This document shows positions 1 to 5,460 of a DNA stretch of 5,460 bases, piece after piece. The translations under genes were made by a program, and so were the position numbers. This DNA is from Woeseiaceae bacterium (lineage in GTDB: Bacteria > Pseudomonadota > Gammaproteobacteria > Steroidobacterales > Woeseiaceae). Where the stretch lies: positions 1 to 5,460 of the forward strand of contig JAKEGN010000064.1 of assembly GCA_022615525.1 (NCBI GenBank). Reading direction: 5' to 3'. The notes below the pieces were generated by a model, which had not been told where the DNA came from, ran no database searches, and saw only the letters and a list, made by a program, of their open reading frames with translations. How positions within the stretch are numbered: the stretch's first letter is position 1; every line of letters starts with the position of its first letter.

Positions 1-84
1 GCACTATTTCATTGCGGGTCGGCTGCGCTTGCTGCGGTGACTGTCATTTAGTCTCGATCGAAACCAATGCACTCGCCGGGCGGC
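1..84. other. Upstream stretch with no recognisable gene
   Basis: I see no supportable gene here. On the + strand one frame stops with TGA at 38-40, one with TAG at 49-51, and the third stays open to TGA at 123-125. None of the short peptides they would encode is recognisable as the end of a known protein. In many gammaproteobacteria the gene before trpE is gph or rpe, and one of these stops could close such a gene, but nothing in these few codons proves it. There is no clear intrinsic terminator. Confidence 0.4.
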
Positions 85-94
85 TTGACGCCCG
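77..94. repeat. Inverted repeat overlapping the -35 box
   Basis: CGGGCG at 77-82 and CGCCCG at 89-94 are perfect 6-bp inverted repeats separated by GCTTGA. The right arm and spacer contain the TTGACG -35 hexamer. No T-tract follows, so this is not a terminator. It could be an operator for a repressor or chance in GC-rich DNA. It does not resemble the CTAG-centred TrpR operator. Confidence 0.35.
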
Positions 95-113
95 TAATGC
101 CCGCGGGGATACT
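85..113 (+). promoter_or_regulatory. Putative sigma70 promoter of the trp operon
   Basis: TTGACG at 85-90 matches the -35 consensus in five of six positions. After exactly 17 bp, GATACT at 108-113 matches the -10 consensus in four of six. There is no extended -10 TG. The expected start point is about 119-122, which coincides with the ATG of the leader peptide at 122. It is the only well-spaced hexamer pair I found before the attenuator, and it is in the right place to drive trpL and trpEGDCFB. The promoter is inferred from sequence only. Confidence 0.6.
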
Positions 114-121
114 CGGATGCC

Positions 122-190
122 ATGAGGAACCCGCAGATCAATCGCAACAGCTGGTGGTGGCAACCCCGCAAGGAGTGGGTTGCGGCCTGA
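122..190 (+). CDS. trpL: trp operon leader peptide TrpL (22 aa)
   Basis: This short frame encodes a 22-residue peptide with three consecutive Trp codons at 152-160 (residues 11-13) and a fourth at 176-178 (residue 19), ending in TGA at 188-190. Four Trp in 22 residues is far above background, and the frame lies directly before an intrinsic terminator and trpE, which is diagnostic of a trp attenuator leader. Its translation is a sensor: ribosomes stalling at the Trp codons when charged tRNA-Trp is scarce change the downstream RNA fold. ATG 122 is the only usable start, because the in-frame TAA at 95-97 blocks extension and no ATG, GTG or TTG lies between. The nearest purine-rich stretch, GGGGA at 105-109, is 12 nt away and probably upstream of the transcript start, so the peptide may be translated from a leaderless mRNA. 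The peptide itself probably has no enzymatic role. Confidence 0.9.
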   Translation: MRNPQINRNSWWWQPRKEWVAA

Positions 191-267
191 CGTTCCAGCA
201 CAAGCAAAACAAGCAGTAGATCAAATCGCAAAGCCCGACTCCGAAACCACCCTCGGGGCCGGGCTTT
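156..267 (+). promoter_or_regulatory. trp transcription attenuator (RNA segments 1-4)
   Basis: Mutually exclusive pairings can be read directly. Segment 1, GCAACCC at 160-166, pairs perfectly with GGGTTGC at 177-183; the stem can extend to 156-158 with 185-187 past a G-G mismatch. Segment 2, 172-181 (GGAGTGGGTT), pairs with segment 3, 232-242 (AAGCCCGACTCC), as a 10-bp antiterminator with G237 bulged and one G-U pair. Segment 3 also forms the terminator with segment 4 at 254-267. Segment 1 begins at the last base of the Trp-Trp-Trp run, so a ribosome stalled there covers it, frees segment 2, and lets 2:3 block termination. A ribosome that reaches the stop at 188-190 covers segment 2 and lets the terminator form. 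This is the classic ribosome-mediated design known from enteric trp operons. Fold energies were not computed. Confidence 0.88.
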
Positions 268-270
268 TTT
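230..270 (+). terminator. Intrinsic terminator of the trp attenuator
   Basis: AAAGCCCG at 230-237 pairs perfectly with CGGGCTTT at 260-267. The stem continues through CTCCG (239-243) and CGGGG (254-258) after one A-C mismatch, with one G-U pair. The loop is about ten bases (244-253), and a run of six T (265-270) follows the GC-rich stem. It lies 40 bases past the leader peptide stop and 48 bases before trpE, so termination here would prevent expression of all structural genes. Confidence 0.92.
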
Positions 271-318
271 GTATCCGGCGCATTCAATCGGCACGTACAC
301 CGAAACAACACACAGACA

Positions 319-1704
319 ATGAAGCCACCGTTCGACATAGCTGCCGATCTCGACACACCGGTGTCGGCTTACCTGAAGTTGTCGTCGCTCGCGCCGCGCT
401 ACCTGCTTGAGAGCGTCGAAGGCGGCGAGCGCCTTGCGCGTTACTCGTTCCTTGGATTCGGCGATGCGCTCGAGTTGCGCATGGGACCGGGCGGCATACA
501 GATCGGAGCACGGCAACTGCCCCGTCCGGCTGGTCGCGATGAATACCTCGATGCCCTGCGCGTCGCGCTCGGGGAGGCGCCACGGCCGCTGCCACTCGTC
601 GATGGCCTGCCGTTCTCCGGCGGACTGGTCGGCGTCTCCGGCTACGACGTGGTACGACTGTTCGAACGCCTGCCACGGCAACGTCCGGCAAGGAACGACA
701 TACCGGATGCCGCATTCGTCGCGGCGTCGTCCGTACTCGTATTCGACCACCTGACACGGCGCGTTGCCTTGCTGCACGACGGATCGGAACAGGAGCGCCA
801 GAGTCTCCGCAAGGAAGTGATACGCCTGCTGCGCGGCCCGATCCCGGTGAACGGTGGCACGGTTCGTATCAGCGAGGCGTCGGCGGGGATGAGTGAGGCG
901 CAATACGCGGATCGCGTCAGGGCCTGCAAGCAATACATAGCGGCAGGCGATATCTACCAGATCGTGCTCTCGGTGCTGTTCACTGGCAGGAGCAACGTTG
1001 CCCCTTTCGAAGTTTACCGCGCGCTCCGACTTCTCAATCCGTCGCCCTACATGTTCTATCTCGATTTCGGCGACCTGCAACTTGCGGGTTCTTCGCCGGA
1101 AGCACTGGTGAAGCTGAATGGCCGACAGGCATCGCTGCGCCCCATCGCCGGGACCCTGCCTCGCGGCGCCACGCCGGAAGAGGACCTGCGTAACGAGGCA
1201 ATGCTGCTGGCCGACCCGAAGGAATCGGCGGAGCACGTCATGCTGGTCGATCTGGCGAGAAACGATCTCGGCCGTGTCGCCACACCCGGAAGTGTGCGCG
1301 TCGATCCGTATCGCGCCATCGAACGCTACAGTCACGTGATGCACATCGTCAGCGGTGTGCAGGGGGAACTCGCGCCGCAGTACGACGCATTCGACCTGTT
1401 CGCCGCGAGTTTTCCTGCAGGCACACTGGTCGGGGCGCCGAAGGTGCGGGCGATGGAAATCATCGACGAGATGGAGCAGACCGGGCGTGGACTGTACGCC
1501 GGGACCGCAGGCTATTTCGGCGTAGGCGGCGACATGGACCAGGCGATAACCATACGCACCCTGGTTTTCCACGGAGACGAGTACAGCTTCCAGGCCGGCG
1601 CAGGAATCGTTGCGGACAGCTCGCCGCAGAAGGAGTACCAGGAAGTGCTGGCAAAAAGTGCGATCCTGCGCAGCGCCCTGGATATCGCGGGAGAGGGATT
1701 GTGA
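319..1704 (+). CDS. trpE: Anthranilate synthase component I, TrpE
   Basis: TrpE converts chorismate and ammonia, supplied by TrpG, to anthranilate and pyruvate: the first committed step of tryptophan synthesis, in the cytoplasm. The 461-residue protein has the N-terminal regulatory part and the C-terminal chorismate-binding domain. Visible motifs are LLES (29-32) and NPSPYMF (240-246), the family's tryptophan feedback pocket; RPIAGT (274-279), whose Ala marks anthranilate synthase rather than the Lys of aminodeoxychorismate synthase PabB; KESAEH (301-306) and PQKEYQE (436-442), with metal-binding glutamates; a catalytic-type His342; GAPKVRAM (372-379); and QAGAGIVADS (426-435). It is shorter than many proteobacterial TrpE (about 490-520) and lacks some usual N-terminal residues, but ATG 319 is the first in-frame ATG after the attenuator terminator. 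No Shine-Dalgarno sequence precedes it. The protein contains no tryptophan. Atypical residues are Leu280 where Arg is common in RPIAGTRPRG, Val219-Leu220 where polar Gln/Arg residues are usual, and Val371 before GAPK. Confidence 0.97.
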   Translation: MKPPFDIAADLDTPVSAYLKLSSLAPRYLLESVEGGERLARYSFLGFGDALELRMGPGGIQIGARQLPRPAGRDEYLDALRVALGEAPRPLPLVDGLPFSGGLVGVSGYDVVRLFERLPRQRPARNDIPDAAFVAASSVLVFDHLTRRVALLHDGSEQERQSLRKEVIRLLRGPIPVNGGTVRISEASAGMSEAQYADRVRACKQYIAAGDIYQIVLSVLFTGRSNVAPFEVYRALRLLNPSPYMFYLDFGDLQLAGSSPEALVKLNGRQASLRPIAGTLPRGATPEEDLRNEAMLLADPKESAEHVMLVDLARNDLGRVATPGSVRVDPYRAIERYSHVMHIVSGVQGELAPQYDAFDLFAASFPAGTLVGAPKVRAMEIIDEMEQTGRGLYAGTAGYFGVGGDMDQAITIRTLVFHGDEYSFQAGAGIVADSSPQKEYQEVLAKSAILRSALDIAGEGL

Positions 1705-1709
1705 AGGGA
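1704..1709 (+). promoter_or_regulatory. Ribosome binding site that decides the trpG start
   Basis: AAGGGA lies six bases before GTG 1716 and twelve before ATG 1722. It lies downstream of GTG 1701, so it cannot serve that start. This spacing favours GTG 1716. Another purine run, AGAGGGA at 1692-1698, is only two bases from GTG 1701, too close for normal use. Confidence 0.5.
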
Positions 1710-1715
1710 TCACCC

Positions 1716-2287
<572 letters not shown>

Positions 2288-2291
<4 letters not shown>

Positions 2292-3316
2292 GCAGTTCCT
2301 ACGCACCGTTGCTGAACCGCCTGCTCGATGGCAAATCGTTGAGCGAATCCGAAGCGGCGTCGATCATGCGCGCGATGGCCCACGGCGACATGCCGGCACC
2401 GGTCGCCGGCGCGTTGCTGGCCGGCCTGCGCGCCAAGGGCGAAACGGCGGAAGAGATTCGCGGCTTCGCCACTGCCATGCGGGAGCTGGCGGTGAATCCC
2501 GGCATACCGGAAGGCGCGCCGACCGTGGATACGGTGGGGACCGGCGGTGATGGCTCCGGCAGCCTGAATCTCTCGACCGGCGCAGGACTGCTCGCCGCCG
2601 CCTGCGGCGCGCGCGTGGTCAAGCACGGCAACCGCTCGATATCGAGTCGCTCGGGCAGCGCCGACATACTCGAGTGCCTCGGCGTGCCGCTGCCGCTGGA
2701 CGGCAGGGCAGCCGTCGCCTGCCTCGAGGCTACGGATTTCACGTTCCTGTTTGCGCCTGCCTATCACCCTGCGATGAAAGCGATCATGCCGGTGCGCACC
2801 GCGCTCGGCGTGCGCACGGTGTTCAACCTGCTCGGGCCGCTCACCAATCCGGCGGCGCCGCCGTACCAGCTGATCGGTGCATTCAGCCTGCCGGCCGCAA
2901 AGCTCATGGCCGACACGCTGGCCGGCATGCCGATCGAGCGTGCTTTCGTGGTTCACGGCGAACCGGGCTGGGACGAGGCAACGCCGGTCGGTGAGTTCGT
3001 GCTGTTCGATGTGCGGCCCGGGCGCGTGACGGAAACGCGCCGCGTGCCGGAGCAATACGGCGTGAACCGCTGTGCGCCGCAGGATCTTGCGGGCGGCGAT
3101 GCAAGCCGCAATGCCGCGGAGTTGCGGCGCGTGTTTGCGGGAGAGGACCGTGGCGCACATCGCGATGCGCTGCTCATGGGTACGTCGCTGGTACTCGAAG
3201 TGACGGGAATGGCGCGGGATGCCCGGCAGGGTGTCGAGATGGCAGCGGCGGCGATCGACGAAGGCGCAGCCGATCGGTTCCTCGAAAAGCTCGCAAGGCA
3301 TTTTTCCGGCCGATGA
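2288..3316 (+). CDS. trpD: Anthranilate phosphoribosyltransferase, TrpD
   Basis: TrpD transfers the phosphoribosyl group of PRPP to anthranilate, giving phosphoribosylanthranilate. The 342-residue length is typical of stand-alone TrpD. An N-terminal helical domain (about 1-70) precedes the nucleoside phosphorylase-like fold. PRPP and metal binding is shown by GTGGDGS (84-90), NLSTGAG (94-100) and KHGNRSISS (112-120). The anthranilate-side segment is MPVRTALGVRTVFNLLGPLTNP (167-188). An acidic metal pair, Asp229-Glu230, sits in GWDE. Asp-Val-Arg-Pro-Gly after it and the C-terminal LLMGTSLVLEV, where many members have LLNAAAAL-type sequence, point to a particular subgroup. ATG 2288 overlaps the trpG stop as ATGA and has GAGG at 2279-2282 five bases upstream. 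The frame stays open far upstream inside trpG, but homology begins at 2288. It contains one tryptophan, Trp228. Confidence 0.97.
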
Positions 3317-4131
3317 GCGACTTCCTGAGAAAGATGGCAGTTGCCAGCAAGGCGCGCGCCGCTGCGATGCCGCCTTCCATTGCTGCAGCCGATCTCGACA
3401 TGCCGTTGCATGCATTTCGTCTCAGTGATTTCGACCTGATCGCCGAGATCAAGAACAGCTCGCCTTCGGAGGGACGGCTCGGCGCAGCCGGCGACGATCG
3501 CGGCGCGCGTGCCCGCAACTACGTGCGCGGCGGTGCTGCAGGCATTTCGGTGTTGACCGAACCCTCGGCTTTCGACGGAGACCTGCAGCACCTGCGCGAG
3601 GTCGTCGAGGCGGTTTCGGGTTCCGGTGTCCCCGTGATGCGCAAGGATTTCCTGGTCGATCCACGGCAGATCCTCGAGGCGCGCGCCGCCGGTGCGAGCG
3701 GCGTGCTGCTGATCGCGGCGATACTTCCGGATGCGCAGCTCCGGGCCATGCTCGACTGCGCGTACGAGCACTCGATGTTCGTGCTGCTCGAATGCTTCGA
3801 TGCCGGCGACCTGGACCGATGCACGGCATTGCTCGACAGTGAAAGGCACCGCTCGCAGGCGGAGAACAACAAGCTGCTCATCGGCATCAACACGCGAAAC
3901 CTGCGCACCCTTGCTGTCAGCCCGGAGCGGCTGCGTAAACTCGCGCCGCGGCTGCCCGCAGGCGCCGTTTGCGTCGCGGAGAGCGGCCTGAATTCGGCGG
4001 CGGATGCGGCCGCTGCGCGGCAGCTCGGCTACGGCATGGCGCTGGTCGGCACGGCGCTGATGAGGAGCGCTGATCCGGCGGCCCTTATTGCCCTAATGCT
4101 GCGGGCCGGGCGCGGCGGCGCGATCGCATGA
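3313..4131 (+). CDS. trpC: Indole-3-glycerol phosphate synthase, TrpC
   Basis: TrpC decarboxylates and cyclises carboxyphenylaminodeoxyribulose phosphate to indole-3-glycerol phosphate. The 272-residue protein is a single beta/alpha barrel, not the TrpC-TrpF fusion of enteric bacteria. Catalytic and phosphate-binding motifs are in order: IAEIKNSSPSEG (43-54, with Glu45 and Lys47), MRKDF (109-113, Lys111), Glu160 in LLECFD, GINTRNL (191-197) and VAESG (221-225, Glu223). Between the Glu160 strand and GINTRNL there is a hydrophilic stretch, DSERHRSQAENN (175-186), that looks longer than in most family members. The N-terminal lead-in before IAEIK is somewhat short. ATG 3313 overlaps the trpD stop as ATGA, and only a distant AAGG (3295-3298) precedes it, so translational coupling to trpD is likely. 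It contains no tryptophan. Confidence 0.96.
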   Translation: MSDFLRKMAVASKARAAAMPPSIAAADLDMPLHAFRLSDFDLIAEIKNSSPSEGRLGAAGDDRGARARNYVRGGAAGISVLTEPSAFDGDLQHLREVVEAVSGSGVPVMRKDFLVDPRQILEARAAGASGVLLIAAILPDAQLRAMLDCAYEHSMFVLLECFDAGDLDRCTALLDSERHRSQAENNKLLIGINTRNLRTLAVSPERLRKLAPRLPAGAVCVAESGLNSAADAAAARQLGYGMALVGTALMRSADPAALIALMLRAGRGGAIA

Positions 4132-4730
4132 GCGTGCTGATCAAAATCTGCGGCATGACGGACGAGGAAGGTGTGCGTGCCGCGGTCCGTGCCGGCGCGG
4201 ACGCGGTCGGATTCGTGTTTGCCGAATCGCCGCGGCGCGTTACACCGCAGCATGCGAGAGCCATATCGAAGGGCGTTGCGCCGGGCGTGCTGCGGGTTGC
4301 GGTCATGCTGCACCCGGACGATGACGCCTGGCAGGAAGTGCTCGATGTGTTCGAGCCGGATGTTCTGCAGACGGATGCGCGCGATTTCGACAATCTCAGC
4401 GTGCCGCCGCGGGTACGGCGCTGGCCGGTGATGCGCGAGGGCGATGAAGTCGATACGCTGCCGGCGGAGTTCCTCTACGAGGGCCGGTTGAGCGGACGCG
4501 GTGAAACGACGGACTGGGATCGCGCCGCGGAGCTTGCGCTGCGCGGTCGCATGATCCTCGCCGGGGGGCTGGGCGCGGGCAACGTCGCAGCGGCGATTGC
4601 CAGGGTGCATCCTTTCGGCGTCGACGTTTCGAGTGCAGTCGAATCTGCACCCGGCAGGAAGGATCCGCGCAAAATACGTGAATTCATCGACGCGGTGCGC
4701 ACCGCACAATCAGGAATGAGCGAATCATGA
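4128..4730 (+). CDS. trpF: Phosphoribosylanthranilate isomerase, TrpF
   Basis: TrpF performs the Amadori rearrangement of phosphoribosylanthranilate to the ribulose form used by TrpC. At 200 residues it has the normal length for a stand-alone TrpF barrel. The N-terminal KICGMT (6-11) carries catalytic Cys7, followed by ADAVGFVFAESPRRV (24-38). The general acid is Asp166 in GVDVSSAVES, and the C-terminal phosphate site is AGGLGAGNV (145-153). Two motifs differ from common TrpF: QTDARD (81-86) where QLHG is usual, and SGRGETTDW (122-130) where a GGTGxxFDW-like loop is usual. Both catalytic residues are kept, so it should be active. ATG 4128 overlaps the trpC stop as ATGA and has no clear Shine-Dalgarno sequence, which suggests coupling. 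Three tryptophans (68, 99, 130) contrast with nearly none in the four genes before it. Confidence 0.95.
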   Translation: MSVLIKICGMTDEEGVRAAVRAGADAVGFVFAESPRRVTPQHARAISKGVAPGVLRVAVMLHPDDDAWQEVLDVFEPDVLQTDARDFDNLSVPPRVRRWPVMREGDEVDTLPAEFLYEGRLSGRGETTDWDRAAELALRGRMILAGGLGAGNVAAAIARVHPFGVDVSSAVESAPGRKDPRKIREFIDAVRTAQSGMSES

Positions 4731-5460
4731 AATCGGTACTGGATACTGCCGAAAAAGTGCGTTTGCTGCGGGCATCGATCCGGGGCGAACTGCCGGATGA
4801 GCGCGGCCGCTTCGGGCCTTTCGGCGGCCGTTATGTGCCGGAGACGCTGGTGCCGGCATTCGAGCGTCTCGAGGCCGGGATACGGGAGCACCTGCACAGC
4901 GAGGAATTCCAGCACGCGTTCCGCCGCGAGTTGCGCGAATGGGTGGGGAGGCCGACGGCGCTCACGTTTGCGCCGCGGCTCAGCGAACAATGGGGCACCG
5001 AGGTCTGGCTGAAGCGCGAGGATCTCGCGCACACCGGTGCGCACAAGATCAACAACGCGATAGGCCAGGCGTTGCTGGCAAAGCGATTGGGCGCGAAGCG
5101 AGTCATCGCCGAGACCGGTGCCGGACAGCACGGGGTGGCGGCCGCTGCCGCCTGCGCGCGAGTCGGCCTGCCGTGCCGTGTGTACATGGGTGCGGTAGAC
5201 ATCGAACGGCAGGCGCCGAATGTCGATCGCATGCACCGGCTGGGGGCCGAGGTGTATCCGGTGCAAAGCGGCGACCGGACCCTGCGTGCCGCGATCGACG
5301 AGGCATTGCGCGAATGGGTATCGGATCCGTCGGGCATTTACTACCTGCTGGGCTCGGCGGTGGGGGCGCATCCCTATCCATACCTCGTGCGCGAATTGCA
5401 GTCGGTAATCGGCATCGAGGCACGGGAGCAGATGCTGGAGTTCGCCGGAGAACTGCCCGA
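4727..5460 (+). CDS. trpB: Tryptophan synthase beta subunit, TrpB (5' part)
   Basis: TrpB is the PLP enzyme that condenses indole, channelled from TrpA, with serine to make tryptophan. The window holds 244 codons of an expected roughly 400; the truncation is the window edge, not a mutation. After a 23-residue lead-in comes GRFGPFGGRYVPETL (27-41), the standard start of the family. HTGAHKINN (102-110) carries the PLP lysine Lys107. AETGAGQHG (128-136) carries catalytic Glu129, at the same 22-residue distance as Lys87 and Glu109 in enteric TrpB. MGAVDIERQAPNVDRM (154-169) and AHPYPYLVRELQSVIG (214-229) continue the fold; the usual Pro of GPHPYP is Ala214 here. The sequence resembles TrpB1, the type that partners TrpA, not the TrpB2 group. 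ATG 4727 overlaps the trpF stop as ATGA, with AGGAA at 4712-4716 ten bases upstream. trpA probably follows beyond the edge. Confidence 0.97.
   Translation, partial: MKSVLDTAEKVRLLRASIRGELPDERGRFGPFGGRYVPETLVPAFERLEAGIREHLHSEEFQHAFRRELREWVGRPTALTFAPRLSEQWGTEVWLKREDLAHTGAHKINNAIGQALLAKRLGAKRVIAETGAGQHGVAAAAACARVGLPCRVYMGAVDIERQAPNVDRMHRLGAEVYPVQSGDRTLRAAIDEALREWVSDPSGIYYLLGSAVGAHPYPYLVRELQSVIGIEAREQMLEFAGELP

Noticed and set aside
39..53. GACT-7-AGTC inverted repeat resembling half of a TrpR operator
   Set aside because: It lacks the CTAG cores and correct spacing of the trp operator and lies well upstream of the predicted promoter.
117..125. A two-codon frame ATG-CCA-TGA overlapping the trpL start
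   Set aside because: Too short to mean anything on its own, and probably upstream of or at the transcript start.
4..1713. A 569-codon open frame on the minus strand, opposite trpE and the attenuator
   Set aside because: It lies antisense to a certain gene, is rich in Arg, His and Gln as expected from GC-rich antisense codons, and shows no recognisable domain.
4475..5371. A 298-codon minus-strand frame opposite trpF and trpB
   Set aside because: No protein family features, and it is antisense to two confident genes.

Overview
This window is the front part of a complete-looking tryptophan biosynthesis operon in the order trpL (leader peptide), trpE, trpG, trpD, trpC, trpF, trpB. trpB runs off the right edge, and all genes are on the + strand. 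The DNA is GC-rich with strong third-position GC bias. The long open frames on the opposite strand and in shifted frames are by-products of that composition, not genes. Separate trpE and trpG, unfused trpC and trpF, and a ribosome-mediated attenuator in front of trpE suggest a proteobacterium, perhaps a gammaproteobacterium. That placement is inference from gene order and protein style, not from a database match.

Bases 1-121 hold no gene I can recognise. A good sigma70-type promoter (TTGACG, 17 bp, GATACT) lies at 85-113. It would start transcription at or within a few bases of the ATG at 122, so the leader peptide mRNA may be essentially leaderless. Bases 122-270 form a trp attenuator: a 22-codon leader peptide with Trp-Trp-Trp and a fourth Trp, mutually exclusive 1:2, 2:3 and 3:4 RNA pairings that can be drawn base by base, and an intrinsic terminator ending in six T. 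The structural genes begin at 319.

The five structural genes after trpE each start inside or right next to the end of the one before, through NTGA overlaps. This indicates one tightly coupled transcript. Together the products convert chorismate to tryptophan: TrpE plus TrpG make anthranilate, TrpD adds phosphoribose, TrpF isomerises, TrpC closes the indole ring, and TrpB (with TrpA, presumably just beyond the window) condenses indole with serine. Catalytic motifs are intact in every enzyme, so the pathway should be functional. Control is likely twofold: attenuation in response to charged tRNA-Trp, and feedback inhibition of TrpE by tryptophan.

I see no undescribed multi-gene system. The points most worth a second look are the near-leaderless leader peptide and the small RNA its attenuation would release, the fourth Trp codon placed inside RNA segment 2, the dyad over the -35 box, and family-atypical residues in TrpE, TrpC and TrpF.
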